Of a stretch of DNA of 64,000 nucleotides, positions 21,826 through 33,720 are shown piece after piece. A program made the position numbers and the translations under genes. Under the pieces are notes generated by a model. The model was not told where the DNA came from. It was given only the letters and a program-made list of their open reading frames with translations, and made no database searches. Position 1 is the stretch's first letter, and each line of letters begins with the position of its first letter. Source of the DNA: Hyaloperonospora brassicae. Its lineage: Eukaryota > Oomycota > Peronosporomycetes > Peronosporales > Peronosporaceae. The stretch is taken from NCBI GenBank assembly GCA_947650285.1, contig CANTFL010001447.1, forward strand, positions 1 to 64,000, read 5' to 3'.

Positions 21826-24800
21826 TCCTCCCCGAGAGCATCTCGCGTTGGCGTATTTTAAAATCTTGCACCAGGTCTTGCCAATGCGCCACATGCCGAA
21901 TGTTCTGTTCTTTTTCCCAGGTACACTCGTGAACAGGAAGTCCGTGCCACCTAACAAGCCACTCGTTCTTTTTGTTGTAGACCCGTTTCTTGACCAGCGC
22001 TTCTACGATGTACAGCTCACTGCCGGTTTCTTCATCCAGTATCACCGGCACTGCTTTCGGGATCGGGCGACCGCTAAATCTCGTCGGGTTCGGGACGAAA
22101 TGACTTAACAAGTCAATGTTAAAACTTGGATGCAGCTTGCGGAGGCTTCTAGGCAGTACAAGTCTGGCCACGTTACTATTGATCATGGTTTCAATCTTGA
22201 ATGGTCCGATCTTCTTCGCCAACAGCTTTGTTTTGCTGGTTCCAGTACCCATATTGTGGTGACGTAGCTTGAGGTGTTTTGCGTCAAGCATGACCATGTC
22301 TCCAGTTGTAAATGTCACGTTGCTGCGCTTCTTGTCGTAGTAGTTTTTTTGTTTTTCTTGAGCCTTGGCCAAGTTTGTTTGCGCAAGCTTGATGATCTTT
22401 TGTCTCCTGTCTGCAAATTTTTTCGCGTACTCGGCTACAGGTAACTGCTTTCCTGTGACACTGAAACTTCCAGCAATAGCATTGCTAACCTGCCGCCCTG
22501 TGTCTATCTCAAAAGGTGAAAGCTGTGTTGATTTGCTCACTAGAGTTGCATGAGCGAACTCTATGGTACCAAGATGTGTCGACCAGTCGTCGCCATGGTA
22601 CGAAACCATGCATCGCAGCGCGTCTTCCAAAATTAAATTCTGTCGCTCCGTCTGGCCGTCAGCTTGCGCACGGTGAGCTGTCGTCATTGACAACTTGGTT
22701 CCCATAATGGTCATTAGCGACTTCCAAAAGTTCGACGTGAACTTTGGATCACGATCACTGATAATGACCTTTGGAAGTCCGTGATGACGCACCACGACAT
22801 CAAAAAAAGGTTTGCAACTTTCGGCGCATCCGTGTTCGTGTGCGTAGGTGCATATCGGGGTCGCTTCGATAGTTTGTCGACCACTGTCATTATAGCATCA
22901 AATCCCCTCGACACCGGTAGGCCCGTTACGAAATCCATCGAAACCACTTCCCAGCACTCTTCTGGAACTGGAATCGGCATAAGTTTACCATTTTTTTTCA
23001 AAGTGCTCGTCTTCCATCTTGTGCATGTACCGCAGCTTTGTACATATTCTCGTACATCCATTTCCAAGCGGGGCCAGAAGTACCATTGCGCCACCTTAAG
23101 CTGCGTGCGACGCACTCCAGGATGTGCGGCGGTGTTTCCATCGTGATGTTCACGAATAATGGAGGTAATAAGTCGATCATCTGCCGGGACGCACAGCCGT
23201 TTGACTGCGTGATTCGTCCTCAGATACAACAATCCATCGTCCAAAACATACTTGTCGTGATTTGTGCTCAGCGCCTCTGTGAACTCGTGGTCCTTGTTGT
23301 ATCCTTGAATAAATGCCTTCTTCGATGCCGACGAAAGATGTATACTTGAAATTATGAACTCGATGTGTCGGACTTCTTCGTGAATCTTTCGCTGATGTTT
23401 CTGAGGCACACCAACCTGGTGCACTCGTTCCACCCCCTCAAAGTCCTGCACATCGAGAAGAAGGTCTTTATCCAGGCTCGGCAGCATACAGAGGACCGCC
23501 AGATGAATACGATGACGTCGAAGGTGGGCGTCGCGATGAGCGCACAATGAACCACAGTCATGAACGTGAGGGACGATACTTTCGCTTCTCGTCAAAGCAG
23601 GACGGGTGACGCTCGGACGCGACAATGCATCGGCGACCATATTGGAAGTACCTTTGACGTGATGTAGCGTGAAATTAAACTGAGAGAAAAAAGTCAGCAT
23701 ACGCGCCATTTTAGGCGTGACGTTTGGGTGGTGTAACATCCAACGGCACGCATTGTTGTCCGTATAGACATCAAATGACCGACCGTGTAAATAATGGCGC
23801 CATTTCGCGAGTGCTGTCTTGATCGCGAGTAATTCCTGTTCGTGTGCCGGCCACCCTTGTTCGTGAATACCAAACTTTTTCGAAAAAAACGCGATAGGAT
23901 GGTCCTCGCCACCAGTAAGCTGTGACAAAACGCCACCCATGCATAATCCTGATGCATCCGTAGTAACGATGAAAGGAATAGAAAAGTCCGGTAGCTGAAG
24001 CACGGGAGCTTGTTGTAGCGCGACTTTTAATGATTGAAAAGCTTCATCTTGATCTTCTGACCACGCCCAAGGTACGTCCTTCTTGACCAGCTTGCTCAAT
24101 GGAAGTGCCATCTTGGCAAAGTCACAAATAAAACGCCGATAATAACCAGCGAGACCTAAAAAGCTTAGCAGCTCCTTTCGCGAGGTTGGATGGGCCATGG
24201 TGGCGATTGCAGATGTCTTACGCTGATCCACACTCAACCCATCTCGTGAAACCGTGTGACCTAAGAACTGCACACTGTCCCTTCCAAAAGAGCACTTGCC
24301 GCGGTGAGCATACAGTTGTTCACGTCGCAGCACTTGAAATACCTGGCGTAGATGAATTTTGTGATCGGCATTTGTCTTGGAGAAGATGCATATGTCATCC
24401 AGATAGACCACAGCGAAGTCAAACTTATCAAACAATTCGCGCATAAGGCGTGACCATACACCGGGCATCCCTGCCAATCCCATCGGCGCGACACACCACT
24501 GGTATGTCTCCTTGTGCGTCCGAAATGCTGTGTACTGGCGACTGGAAGTGTTAACCAGCATCTGGTGGTAGCCTTGTGCTAAGTCAATAACCGTGAACAC
24601 GGCGCACCCTGCCATCCTGTCAAATAGTTCCTCGATGTGAGGGAGAGGTATTTTAGGGATTTTGGTCTGGCTATTCACGTAACGATAATCAATGACCCAG
24701 CGAATCGGCTGTAAGCTGTTTCCCGATCGCAGCCACTCACCGCGTGTTGGAGCTTGGCCCGTAACATGGTCTTTTTTAGGAATACCGAATATGTTGGAAA

Positions 24801-26481
24801 CCCATGGAGAATTTGACACTTCGACCCAGCCTTTCTTTAGGTTGTCGGCAACGAAGGAATTCAGTGCTTCTTGCTCGGTCTTTGATAGACGAAACGGCGC
24901 TCTGGAACTTGGAATCGCATCTGGTTTCATTTCTACGTCAAACTGCACCGCACGTGGCGGTGGTAGTCCGTCGGGTAGCTTCGCTGGGAATATGTCGGTA
25001 TATTCCTGTATAAGGTCACAAAGCCAATCCGGAACATTGTCGTCCACCAAATTAGAAGCGATCTTGACGACAAATAGCTCTGCGTAGTCGGACCTGCGCA
25101 CGTATGATCTGTGCAGTTGACCACCTGATCTGGAAATCGTGCTGTCTGGGGTCAGCTCGGTCCGCTCTGTGCTATCCATATCACTGATGTGAGGCTGATT
25201 TGGAAGAAGCAGTTGACCCGATGTCCAATTAATTTGCGGTGCATATTCTTGAAACCACGGAAGACCAAAAATCACATCCTGCTCGGCATCCAGATGGGTT
25301 TCCGTGAAGATCATGTTTGAAAACTCGCCTTCATTAGTGCGTACTGTCGCTTCCACCGTCGCTAGATCAGCCGGTGGTGTAAGCGATCCATCAAACCGCT
25401 TTAATTGGCCGCGCTGCGAGCGGAGAACCTTAGTAGCCAGACCGGGTCGAATTACATTTGTTGATGCTCCACAGTCCAGCAAGATCAGTACTGGTACACC
25501 ATCAATGGATCCAGTCTTTCGCAACAAATGAGGCCGATAATTGACCCCATTATTTTGTAAGGTGTTGACCGTAAATTGATCAAAAACAATGGCTTCGTCA
25601 GAAGATTCCGCTGTATCTTGAACATCTTCGATCATACTCACGCGCGCGCGCGGTCTCGAAACTGATCGGGTTCGTGGTCTTGTCGGGCACTCCGCGAGTC
25701 GATGCCCTGGCTTCTTACAATAGAAGCACAGATTGCGTTGGAAACACTCTTCTCGTGACACTACTTGCACGTTGTCAATCTCCATCGGCTCCGGTTGAGG
25801 ATCGTCAAAGCGCTGATGAGTAGGTCTTTCTGGTCGACGAAATTGTTGAGTACGCCTTGAACTCCCCACGCCAAAATGTGAACGCTCAAAGTCGTAAGCA
25901 ACGTTAATTGCCTGACTTAGAGACGAACAACGGCGATACTCCACTTCAGCACGGGTCTGATGCTTCAGGCCTTGCGTGAAGTAAAAGACGGAGTCGACAT
26001 CACTCATGTTACGCACTTGAATCATCAGTTGTCGAAAGCGATTTACAAAGTCGCCAAGATCTCGACACTGCGCTTGATTGAGATTCCGCAGTTGGTCCCG
26101 AAGCCGGATCTGCAAGTCTGCGGGTACAAATTCTTGCTCAATGTGGAAAAATAATTCATCGACAGTGTTTATTCTGCTGCGTGACCAGACATACCAATCG
26201 GCAGCTGTGCCTGTAAGCATGCTCCCGATAGTCGGTATAATCGTGGCGGCCATTGTCGCACTCTTCCACTCCACTCGTCTCACTTCAAAATACTGTTGAA
26301 CCTGTTCTTTGAATAATGCAAAGGACTCTTGCATTTGGCCACTGTAGCGAGGCGCCTTCACTGCGTCAAGTCGAAGATCCTTGAGCGTCGTCGCTTCGGC
26401 CATTTTACGCATCATATCTTGCTGCTGCGCTATCATGGCAAGCATGCTTTGCATGAGCTCCGCGTTTGAAGGCTCGCCCAT
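21821..26481 (-). pseudogene. Gag-Pol of the young Gypsy element, one frameshift in integrase
   Basis: From ATG 26481 a single frame of 1255 codons encodes Gag with a zinc knuckle CFYCKKPGHRLAEC (about residues 252-265), a protease with LILLDCGAS (about 332-340), RT with VVYLDDICIFS, RNase H with VTTDASGLCMGG, and the integrase zinc region and first catalytic part (MDFVTGLP). In a run of seven A on plus (22802-22808) the frame is lost. A second frame, open from before 22795 down to 21821, continues with IISDRDPKFTSNFW and ends in a chromodomain (about NEWLVRWHGLPVHECTWEKE). Gag, protease and RT look functional; integrase is split. The slip may be a real mutation or a sequencing error. Confidence 0.92.
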
Positions 26482-26665
26482 GGCTTTGCGCTCGGTGCAC
26501 TTGGGTCACTTAATCAGTCTGTGTCAGGAGCAAGTTCAGGCACGGAGTTCGTTGTTCGGAGTCGGGTCGCGAGGTTAAGATTTAGTCAGGCGAGGTCGGA
26601 GTAAAATCAGGGGAGTTCAGGTCGGGGTCAGAGGATAGTTCGCTGGACCAACAAGTGCTACCAGA

Positions 26666-26840
26666 TGTAGTGTCCAAGTTAGTAAATCAAAAAGTAAGTT
26701 CATTAGGTCCTTAGTTCACCACTATGTGCTACTCTAAGCCTGCTGATTTCTGACTGATTTCTTTGCCTGATTTTTATGATGATGACATCGTTTACGTAAA
26801 CAGATATCGTCCGTCGTGATCCGTTGCATCGAGCCTTACA
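26666..26840. repeat. Gypsy LTR (5' LTR of the minus-strand element)
   Basis: It is identical over 175 bp to 21651-21825. The ATGTC target duplication follows directly at 26841-26845. Confidence 0.95.
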
Positions 26841-26845
26841 ATGTC

Positions 26846-26936
26846 AACATGAGAATCCTTTTCTACCCGCGACGCTAAATGGCTCTTAACTACGACACAT
26901 AAGTAGTGGAGTGGCAGCTTCCGCGTGTATGTATCG

Positions 26937-26982
<46 letters not shown>

Positions 26983-27262
26983 GTAAACGTCGTGTCCTCT
27001 TTCAATCGTTTCCATGACGACCGCAGTGGTGTCGTCCTGCAACGAGAACATCGACTGCGTGTTCGAGTACGACAGAGGCCTCGACCTGCTACAGCTGCCA
27101 TCGGTACGTTACAAGCCAAAGACAGAGACCACACACGTCGTCGTCAATGCACAAAAGCATTCTCAATCTATTGCCGTCGCCTGCTCTGTAGAGAACGAAT
27201 ATAATGCGCAGTCTATCGCGCCCAATGTGCCGCGACTTGTACGTTAAAGCACCTGCGGCTGC
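26846..27262. other. Stretch between the Gypsy element and the secreted-protein gene
   Basis: Apart from the (TAC)15 tract, a 77-codon plus frame at 27014-27247 is open, with no recognisable family. I cannot tell whether it is an exon. Confidence 0.35.
26938..26982. repeat. (TAC)15 microsatellite
   Basis: Fifteen perfect TAC units, uninterrupted. In one plus frame this gives a poly-Tyr run in a short open frame that I do not regard as a gene. Confidence 0.95.
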
Positions 27263-28267
27263 TCACAAGCACGTGGCCCTAAACTGCGGCTCGAGCGACG
27301 AGTCGACCGTCTTGTCCATGAGCGAGAGCAGAATCGCCCGCACGACGTGTACATAGCGATGGTAGTACGCGCCCTTTTCGTTCAGCCTATCAATGTCCGT
27401 ACTAAGGAGCTGCGTGAGGAAGTGGGACACGAACGGGTTCGCGTCGTGCACGACGTACGCAATGTCGTTCTCCGTGATCACGTCCCACCCCAACTTGAGC
27501 GTGTTGATCTTCACGTCTTTCAAGTGTTTGTAGACAGACGCGTACACGGCTGAGATGTTCCCCCCCAGAGCGTCGACTGTGATCGTGCTCATGGTCAAGT
27601 TCTGACACGCAGTAACGGGAATCCCGGGCGCGCACTCGATCACGTTGGCCTTCACGTTGGCCGTGACGTGCGGCTTTTCGACCGACACCGTCAAGTGGAC
27701 TGTCACAGTCTGCGAGTTGCACTCGATCGGGTGCAATGGGTCGACGACGCAGATCTGCGCCCAGCTGCGCTTCAGCTGTGCGACTTCGAACGTGATCGTC
27801 CCATTGAGCGCGACAGTGCCCGTGAAGGCCGCGCCCAAGTTCACTTTGTTATGGCTCGTGACGTTCACCGCGTAGGGCGCAATGGTCGTGATGCCCGACA
27901 CGTTGAACCAGTTGAACGTCGGCGTCAGTAAGAGGTCGTAGCCCAAGTACGAGTAGTTGAGCGCCGCGAGCGTCACGTCTTCAATGATGAGCGGATCACT
28001 CACGTACGGCGACAGCAGCGACGGCGAATTTTTGATAATGGCCACGATGTTGTTCAGCGCGATAAAGTCGGGCGTCGCGCTTCGGAAGTCCGTGAGCACA
28101 CAGGCAGTGTCCACTGTGAGGTCCGCTCTGCTGACGCTCAAAAGGTCTGCTGCCGGTTGCACCGAAGCGCTCACTGCAGAGGTTGTGTCCTGATCGCCAT
28201 TGACAGCTGCGACAGCGAAGACGGCGGCAGTTGCAGCAGCACCGAAGAGGCCGACGAACGTGACCAT
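27263..28267 (-). CDS. Secreted glycoprotein of unknown function
   Basis: The 334-residue product starts MVTFVGLFGAAATAAVFAVA, a signal peptide cleaved near residue 24 before DQDTTS. The rest is soluble, with no second membrane segment. It has six cysteines (contexts TACVL, QICVV, IECNS, IECAP, TACQN, ATCL) and six N-glycosylation sequons (for example NYS, NVSG, NVTS, NGT, NLT, NIS). Alternating hydrophobic strands in the middle suggest a beta-rich fold, perhaps lipid-binding, but I do not recognise the family. There is no RXLR or LFLAK motif. An initiator-like element lies about 50 bp upstream. One exon, complete. Confidence 0.75.
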   Translation of the reverse strand: MVTFVGLFGAAATAAVFAVAAVNGDQDTTSAVSASVQPAADLLSVSRADLTVDTACVLTDFRSATPDFIALNNIVAIIKNSPSLLSPYVSDPLIIEDVTLAALNYSYLGYDLLLTPTFNWFNVSGITTIAPYAVNVTSHNKVNLGAAFTGTVALNGTITFEVAQLKRSWAQICVVDPLHPIECNSQTVTVHLTVSVEKPHVTANVKANVIECAPGIPVTACQNLTMSTITVDALGGNISAVYASVYKHLKDVKINTLKLGWDVITENDIAYVVHDANPFVSHFLTQLLSTDIDRLNEKGAYYHRYVHVVRAILLSLMDKTVDSSLEPQFRATCL

Positions 28268-28316
28268 GTGAAGCAGAGGGGGAGCTGAAGGTCTAGCGGG
28301 CAGGATTCAGTGGTGC

Positions 28317-28332
28317 AGATTCGAGAGTGAGG
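28317..28332 (-). promoter_or_regulatory. Possible oomycete initiator of the secreted-glycoprotein gene
   Basis: On minus the sequence reads CCTCACTCTCGAATCT, sharing TCACTCTC and AA at the same spacing with the element before the elicitin-like gene at 20704. It is 50 bp upstream of the ATG at 28267. Confidence 0.45.
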
Positions 28333-29877
28333 AGCTGATCGCCCGCCAGTCGCTGTGCGAGGGGCGCGTTCGTTGCGAGCTGATTCGTATTGATTGGCAC
28401 GAGAAAGCAGAGACCGCGACATAAGTTGGTCCGTGTCGAGTGCATCCCTTGTCGACCTGGTCGAAGCGTGCGAGCGACCAGGTGCAGCTGGACAACGGGG
28501 CAAACAGGCGTGTCGACTCTTTTGGGGATAGATAGCTCTGTCGATGCTGAGTTTGGCAATAGCGATCGATTACAAACGAAATGGTAGTGCTGAGGTCTGC
28601 CGTTTGAGCATATTGGTGTCCCCTGCTGGGCCAGAGCTCGACATGCTGCGGGCTTTTCATGCAAACTCGAAGCAGTTTCTCTCGATGCTCGCGATTGCCA
28701 CATCTTTGTCTGACTAGAGATATCAGCAACGCCTCTCGCTCGCACGCTCGCACGCTGACCGACTGTTCTCTACCCAGGACAGGTGCTTTGATTTGACAGA
28801 CTACCGGCCACCTGAGGGCGCGTCCGCGACCACTACCGCTGCAACTGCCACTTGCTACAGAGCGGAGTTTGATAGTTTGTTCGGCCTAAACGATGCCGAT
28901 AGGACACGTTGGCCACGAAAAGGGCTCAGACAGCAACGTCTGTGCGACAAGCCATCTTCTGACTTGTTTGGGCGCAGCTCGCACGGAAGTAGCGGGTGCC
29001 GACTAGTTGAACGAAACACTACCTGCGGCGACTTCCCCGACATCGAGACTCAACGACTATGTCTCGCGTGCCCGCGGGAGGACGCTTAGGTCTGTTTCCG
29101 ATAGGCTGTGCTGCTCTCTCTCTTGCATTGGTAAGAAGAACCTGCATCTCCACGACGTGTGCTTGCAGTTACTGGCTCTTGCTCTCGACGTCGTACTCTG
29201 CCGTCTATGAGGTCTCGACGCACGGCAGCTCCGTGAGCACACCAGAGCCATTGACAACCATCTGTCTGCAGTAGCACCGGCAGATCAGATGACGGCAGTC
29301 AGCTGGTTCTCGCGAACAAGTTATCATTGACAAAGGAGCTACCGACCTCGACACTGTGCCGGTGCATCCCTTCTAGTCGTAAGTGGTGGGTGTGGTGCCC
29401 TGCGCACAGAGATCGGTGAAAAAGGAGGGTCTGCTGCCATAAATAAGCCGTCTGTTTGTGGTTTATGTGGCAAGCTATCTCTAGTCGTAAATAAACGGCA
29501 AGGATAGACATTAGCGATCGAAGAAAGACTTGACTGGAATAAAATAGATAGCCGACCAACCAACATGGGTCACAACAAGATGTTGTCAAGCAGAGCTGGG
29601 GCGGATATGGTTGCTGCCCGCATTGCGCTGCTGACTGCTCAGTTATCAAGTTCAGGTCGGTAAAAAAGGCCCACTTGTAATGGCGATTGGTCTCTAACAA
29701 ATGTAACGAGATGATCCCATTTCATGAAATGTAATATATGTCAATGCAAATATTGTCTGAGCAAATGTTGTCTTAGCGGATGGTTTTCTTGGATAATTTT
29801 AAAAACGTAATGCTCGATAACTTCTGTTAATTATTTCGTACATGCCAGCACTTAATTACAAAGTATTGTTTCAACTA
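28333..29877. other. Intergenic, no supported gene
   Basis: Several overlapping frames of up to 150 codons on both strands (28293-28753 minus, 28793-29089 plus, 29299-29700 minus) show no family features, signal peptide or consistent promoter. The right half is AT-rich. Confidence 0.45.
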
Positions 29878-31867
29878 CAGATAATTCACGGTTAGAGAGC
29901 GCGTTTGTCCATAAAATTTCGCTGTGTCCTTAAGATCGAAACCAACTTAAAGGACACCACTTCGTTTCTGTTGGAATATGATTGAATAAAATCTTTAGGA
30001 ATATTCTATAGGAATTGGATAATTGGAATAAGCTTCTAGGAAAGTAAGATATGAAGAAAAATCGAGAAATCTAAGTGACTAAACATATTAAATATCGGTT
30101 CCATTTTTGCGTGCTATTAAGTAAGTGCTTTTAGTTCCAGTATGGGCCACCGAGCTTACTCTTTCGAGAAATAATCGGTGATTTGCTGCTGGTACATGCT
30201 CTGTTAAAGCCGTTGGCGACATTTCTCGGTCAGCAGTTGCATCCCCACAACATCAATCTTGTGTGCAATATCGATCTTGTGTGCGAGTAGGTACGTAGAC
30301 AATTGTATTGCAGCATTCAGCGCGTCGCGATGAGTGAAGATGGGATTTTTGTCTCCGTCGCTGTCGTCATCACGCGGAAATGGCTCAGAGGTGGCAGTTG
30401 CATCGGAGTCTGGTTCCCATTCTTCCAGGTTGTTGTCACACTCCAGATAGTCGTCTGCATCCATTCCATCAGATAAGGATAGTTTGTCGATTAGATTAGC
30501 CAGTATTGAGAGATCATTGGGACGGACCGGCTCGTCTTGCCTACGGAACACTGCCGCCATAACTCCCGACACGATTCCGGTGTGGATCCAACAGTGTCGA
30601 ATCGTTTCAGGGCGCACCTCAGCCCACGATTTTAACATCATACGGGTTGCGCTAAGAACGTCGAGCTTTTTGTCCTCCGTCCCTGCCGTCACCATGTCCA
30701 ATAGCCACTGCACGAATTGGGCCTTAAACTTGAGCTTAGAGTTGCGAATGATACCCGCGTCCATCGGCTGCTAATAAGAGGTGGTATGTGGCGGAAGGAA
30801 GTGAATGTGTACGTTTGAGAGCTCCAAATTGACATGTGAGGTCGCGTTGTCGAGCAGCAAAAAAATTTTTCGCCCACTCATTATGAGATTGAACGCTTTC
30901 AACCAATTTGCAAAGATGACGCCAGTCATCAATGCCTTTGCATTTGCATAGAAGTGAACGGGTAGCTTGAAAACGTCGATGGCTTTGAAGCAACGGGGGT
31001 TGAGGGACTTGTTGATCACGATAGGGTCCAGTTTCTCAGTCCCATCCATATTGGAGCATAGCCCTATCGAAATGCGCGAATCATCTTTCTTCTTGCCACT
31101 CAAAGGCATCGTCGCCAGAGCCCGCGAAGGCATCATGCGATAAAACAGACCGGTTTCATCCATATTGAAAACATCGCACGCCGCGTAGCCGTCGAGAAGG
31201 GCCCAGAGTTCCTGGCGCCGCTGGTGAAGGGTCTCTAGCTCGACTGAGGCCGCCTCGCCATGCAGTCGGTAAGACTTGATGCCGTGTCGGGCTTTGAACC
31301 TCGACACCCACGAAAGCGAGAGCGTCGTCGTTACACCTGCGTCCTCGAGCAGTCGATTGGCCTTCTGGTGGAGGATGAAGTTGGTCAACGTCACTTTACT
31401 TTGAGTGTCGAGCACGAAATGGAACAGCGCTTTCTCCACCTCGGCATGTCTGCCCTTCTGCTGCCGTTTGGCTCTCAGATTGAGGGTGACAGGAATGTCC
31501 TCGCTCAGAATCCGGCTGATCGTAAATCGTGCATCACGGACTCCAAACTATCTCAGCGCCCATCGACAGAGATCGGCTTGCGTGAGTCCAGTGTTCTCTC
31601 GCTGGTGTGTCTCTAGACATCTCTTCTGGACGAAGGAAAGGTGCGTTTGGGGCGCCATTCGTACGTCGTGTTTGTCTGCGGAGGTGTTCGGAAATTGCGA
31701 ATTGTCCTCGCGTGGGGAGAAAAGGAAGGGTGGCGGGCGTCACTACGTTCTTTTGTCCAATTGCTGTGCGATACAAAAATTACACTGAAATTTGTATGTG
31801 TTTTTTTTGTCCAGTGAAATGCGGTTTTAAAACTGTGTTGGTCCTATAACCGTGGTTCCTCTAACTG
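29878..31867 (-). mobile_element. Pogo/Tigger-like DNA transposon (boundaries tentative)
   Basis: A DDE-type transposase pseudogene occupies 30204-31658. Candidate terminal inverted repeats are the plus sequence from 29878 (CAGATAATTCACGGTTAGAG) and the minus sequence from 31867 (CAGTTAGAGGAACCACGGTT). Both begin CAG and share CACGGTTA and an AG-rich continuation at similar spacing. The left end is preceded by TA, the usual pogo target; the right end is followed by TG, so one side has decayed or the edge is wrong. Confidence 0.5.
30204..31658 (-). pseudogene. Pogo/Tigger-type transposase with two in-frame TAG codons
   Basis: From ATG 31658 a single frame runs 484 codons to 30204 with no frameshift, but with TAG at 31550-31548 (codon 37) and at 30773-30771. 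The N-terminus holds a CENP-B-like helix-turn-helix (HQRENTGLTQADLCRWALR, stop, FGVRDARFTISRILSE). A second DNA-binding segment follows (LLEDAGVTTTLSLSWVSRF). The DDE triad is visible as FNMDETGLFYRM, LLLDNATSHV and, just after the second stop, QPMDAGIIR. Such transposases cut and paste at TA sites. The C-terminus is acidic (DADDYLECDNNLEEWEPD), as in Tigger relatives. Confidence 0.85.
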
Positions 31868-32399
31868 TGAGCTATCTGTACATCCTGAAGAAATGTTACT
31901 CATTTCGATCGACCGGAGAAACTATGCTACAATAGAGTACTATAATTACATTCTGCTGATTTGTTCATTTGTTGTCGCGTCAGGTTTCCAATTTACTTGA
32001 TTAAAGGCAAAGGACTTAAGGACATGCGGGTTTCGTACGTAAGTCGCATCGTTAATGGTAGCTTATGGATGGACCGGACGCGATGGCCGGGACCGCCCCG
32101 GAGGGACGAGCCTCGTCGTGCCGGAGGGGGGTGATCTGGACGGAGAGTATACCACCTCTGGAGAATTCTGCAGTCTCACCTGCAGGGTTTCCCCATTATC
32201 TTCTCCCCCGGGATTCCAGGGGGCGAGGGGCTAGCTTGTGATCTGGATGGGTCCACGGCTCCTAGGAGCAATACCGGAATTTACTCGGACACCAGATTAC
32301 TCAGCTTGGACATAGATGCACAGTAATCGCTCAGGTCCGAGGGAGCATTTTTCCGTCTCATTCGGGACATCAAGTCAGCATCGGGCCCAGAACTACGTG
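31868..32399. other. GC-rich stretch without a supported gene, possible LINE 5' region
   Basis: A GC-rich block (about 32060-32240) with runs of G and C separates the DNA transposon from LINE copy C. It may be the 5' untranslated part of the LINE. No gene is recognised. Confidence 0.4.
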
Positions 32400-33001
32400 A
32401 AGCATGAGTCGACACTGTGGTGCACCTATGGGCTGACGTTTATGCGTCCATCCCCGCAAACAGGGAGCGGCTGTCTCCGCAGAAACTACGGTATTCCACT
32501 TTAGAAGACTTTGGAACGAATGCTTCTCACCTCCTCCTTTTAAGAAGCATGTGTATCAGGAGCTTGCACGTATCGACGCTGTACGCAGTATCAGACAGAA
32601 CTCAGTCACCATCTTGTCAAAACAACCTGGATGCCCCCGATGCTTATGGGGCGGACGACCAGTCAGCTTCTCTGGTCCCGGTTGCGGGTCTTAAATCGAT
32701 GGCTAACGAAATTGCGAGGATCACACCAACCACGGAGTTCCGACGTACACTCCGGTCCTCATCCTCGCTTCGGGTAATTTATGTGTAATTTGTCCAAATA
32801 CGCCTCGGACGACATTACCCGCCTGAATGCTCTCTGCATTCATGAGCGCCGGGCAGGCAGGTCTACTGCGTTGCGTGAAGGTTCTGACGACGAATGGATC
32901 GCCATTCAAGATCGAGCGGAAGGCGACATAGTCGGCAGCACGCTGCCTCTCTTTCTTATATCTATCTTCACCTTCTAGCAATTATTGCGTCTTCACCTAT
33001 C

Positions 33002-33720
33002 CATCATGGAACAGGTGGAAGGAGAGCTGAGCCTACGCCTGATCGGGAGGGTCACAGTGTCTGTCATTCGGCAACACACAAAAGCGCTGAGGGATGATAT
33101 CTGAGTCGCATCAAGGAGTACCAAGGTCAGTCGACAGGATCTTTACGACTTACTGCGTGATTTGAAGACAATTAGCTACAACGCTGTCAAAAATACTATC
33201 CACTTCTTCTTCTTCTTCTTCGGCCTCTCTACGGCTAAAAAGCATCATTTCACGCTCATTCCTTTCCGGAGGTTGGTATACCGTTTGAAGAATCGACGTG
33301 CGGATTTCGGGGCATCACTGTGGGAGAGGCATACGGAAGTGACCTACTCCTAAGCTACTCGTACTGCAGAATATGAAATTCGACTGTACAACGTCTCCAG
33401 ATTCGTGGAGATCGATAAAATTTCTGCGTATATTAGTCAACACAGTCCAGTGGCGCATAAGTTGGAAGATGTGGACATTTGTATCCCGAACTCTCGCACT
33501 AATAGTGTATGGAAACTGACGTTTTGGATTTCCAGTTGGTTCGCATGTCTGCGAGAAATAGTCCGGATTGACTGGTTTTGAGTAACCATAATACCTAAAA
33601 CATCCAGCGGTCGGTCGGCAACTGCAGTGCTATAAGTGTGGCAACTTGGGACATAATGTATCAATCTGCGGGTACTCAGCGGATAAACTACGGGGTAAGG
33701 CTGCCTAGTCGCTAATGAGA
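33002..33720 (+). pseudogene. LINE ORF1-like Gag with CCHC zinc knuckle (copy C)
   Basis: The stretch from about 33010 reads VEGELSLRLIG and then DLLRDLKTISYNAVKNTIHF, which aligns with VEGELLLHL and LLNVAKTISYNQVERSIHFY of LINE copy B. At 33628-33669 an intact zinc knuckle CYKCGNLGHNVSIC has the C-x2-C-x4-H-x4-C pattern. Such ORF1 proteins bind the element RNA. Stops and frameshifts break the frame before and after the knuckle. A TTC repeat at about 33203-33221 encodes a run of Phe and probably expanded after inactivation. Confidence 0.7.

Larger units (their letters stand above)
21651..26840 (-). mobile_element. Full-length chromodomain Ty3/Gypsy retrotransposon, very young
   Basis: The element is 5190 bp with two 175-bp LTRs that I compared base by base and found identical, each starting TGTAGTGTCC and ending CTTACA on plus. 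The 5-bp direct repeat ATGTC flanks it exactly (21646-21650 and 26841-26845). On the minus strand a primer-binding site TGGTAGCACTTG follows the 5' LTR after two bases, compatible with initiator tRNA-Met. A purine tract CTCGGGGAGGA precedes the 3' LTR. Coding capacity is gag-protease-RT-RNase H-integrase-chromodomain, broken only by one homopolymer frameshift at 22802-22808. Confidence 0.95.

Noticed and set aside
26911..27204. Open frame with a run of 15 Tyr
   Set aside because: The run is the (TAC)15 microsatellite; flanking residues show no family.
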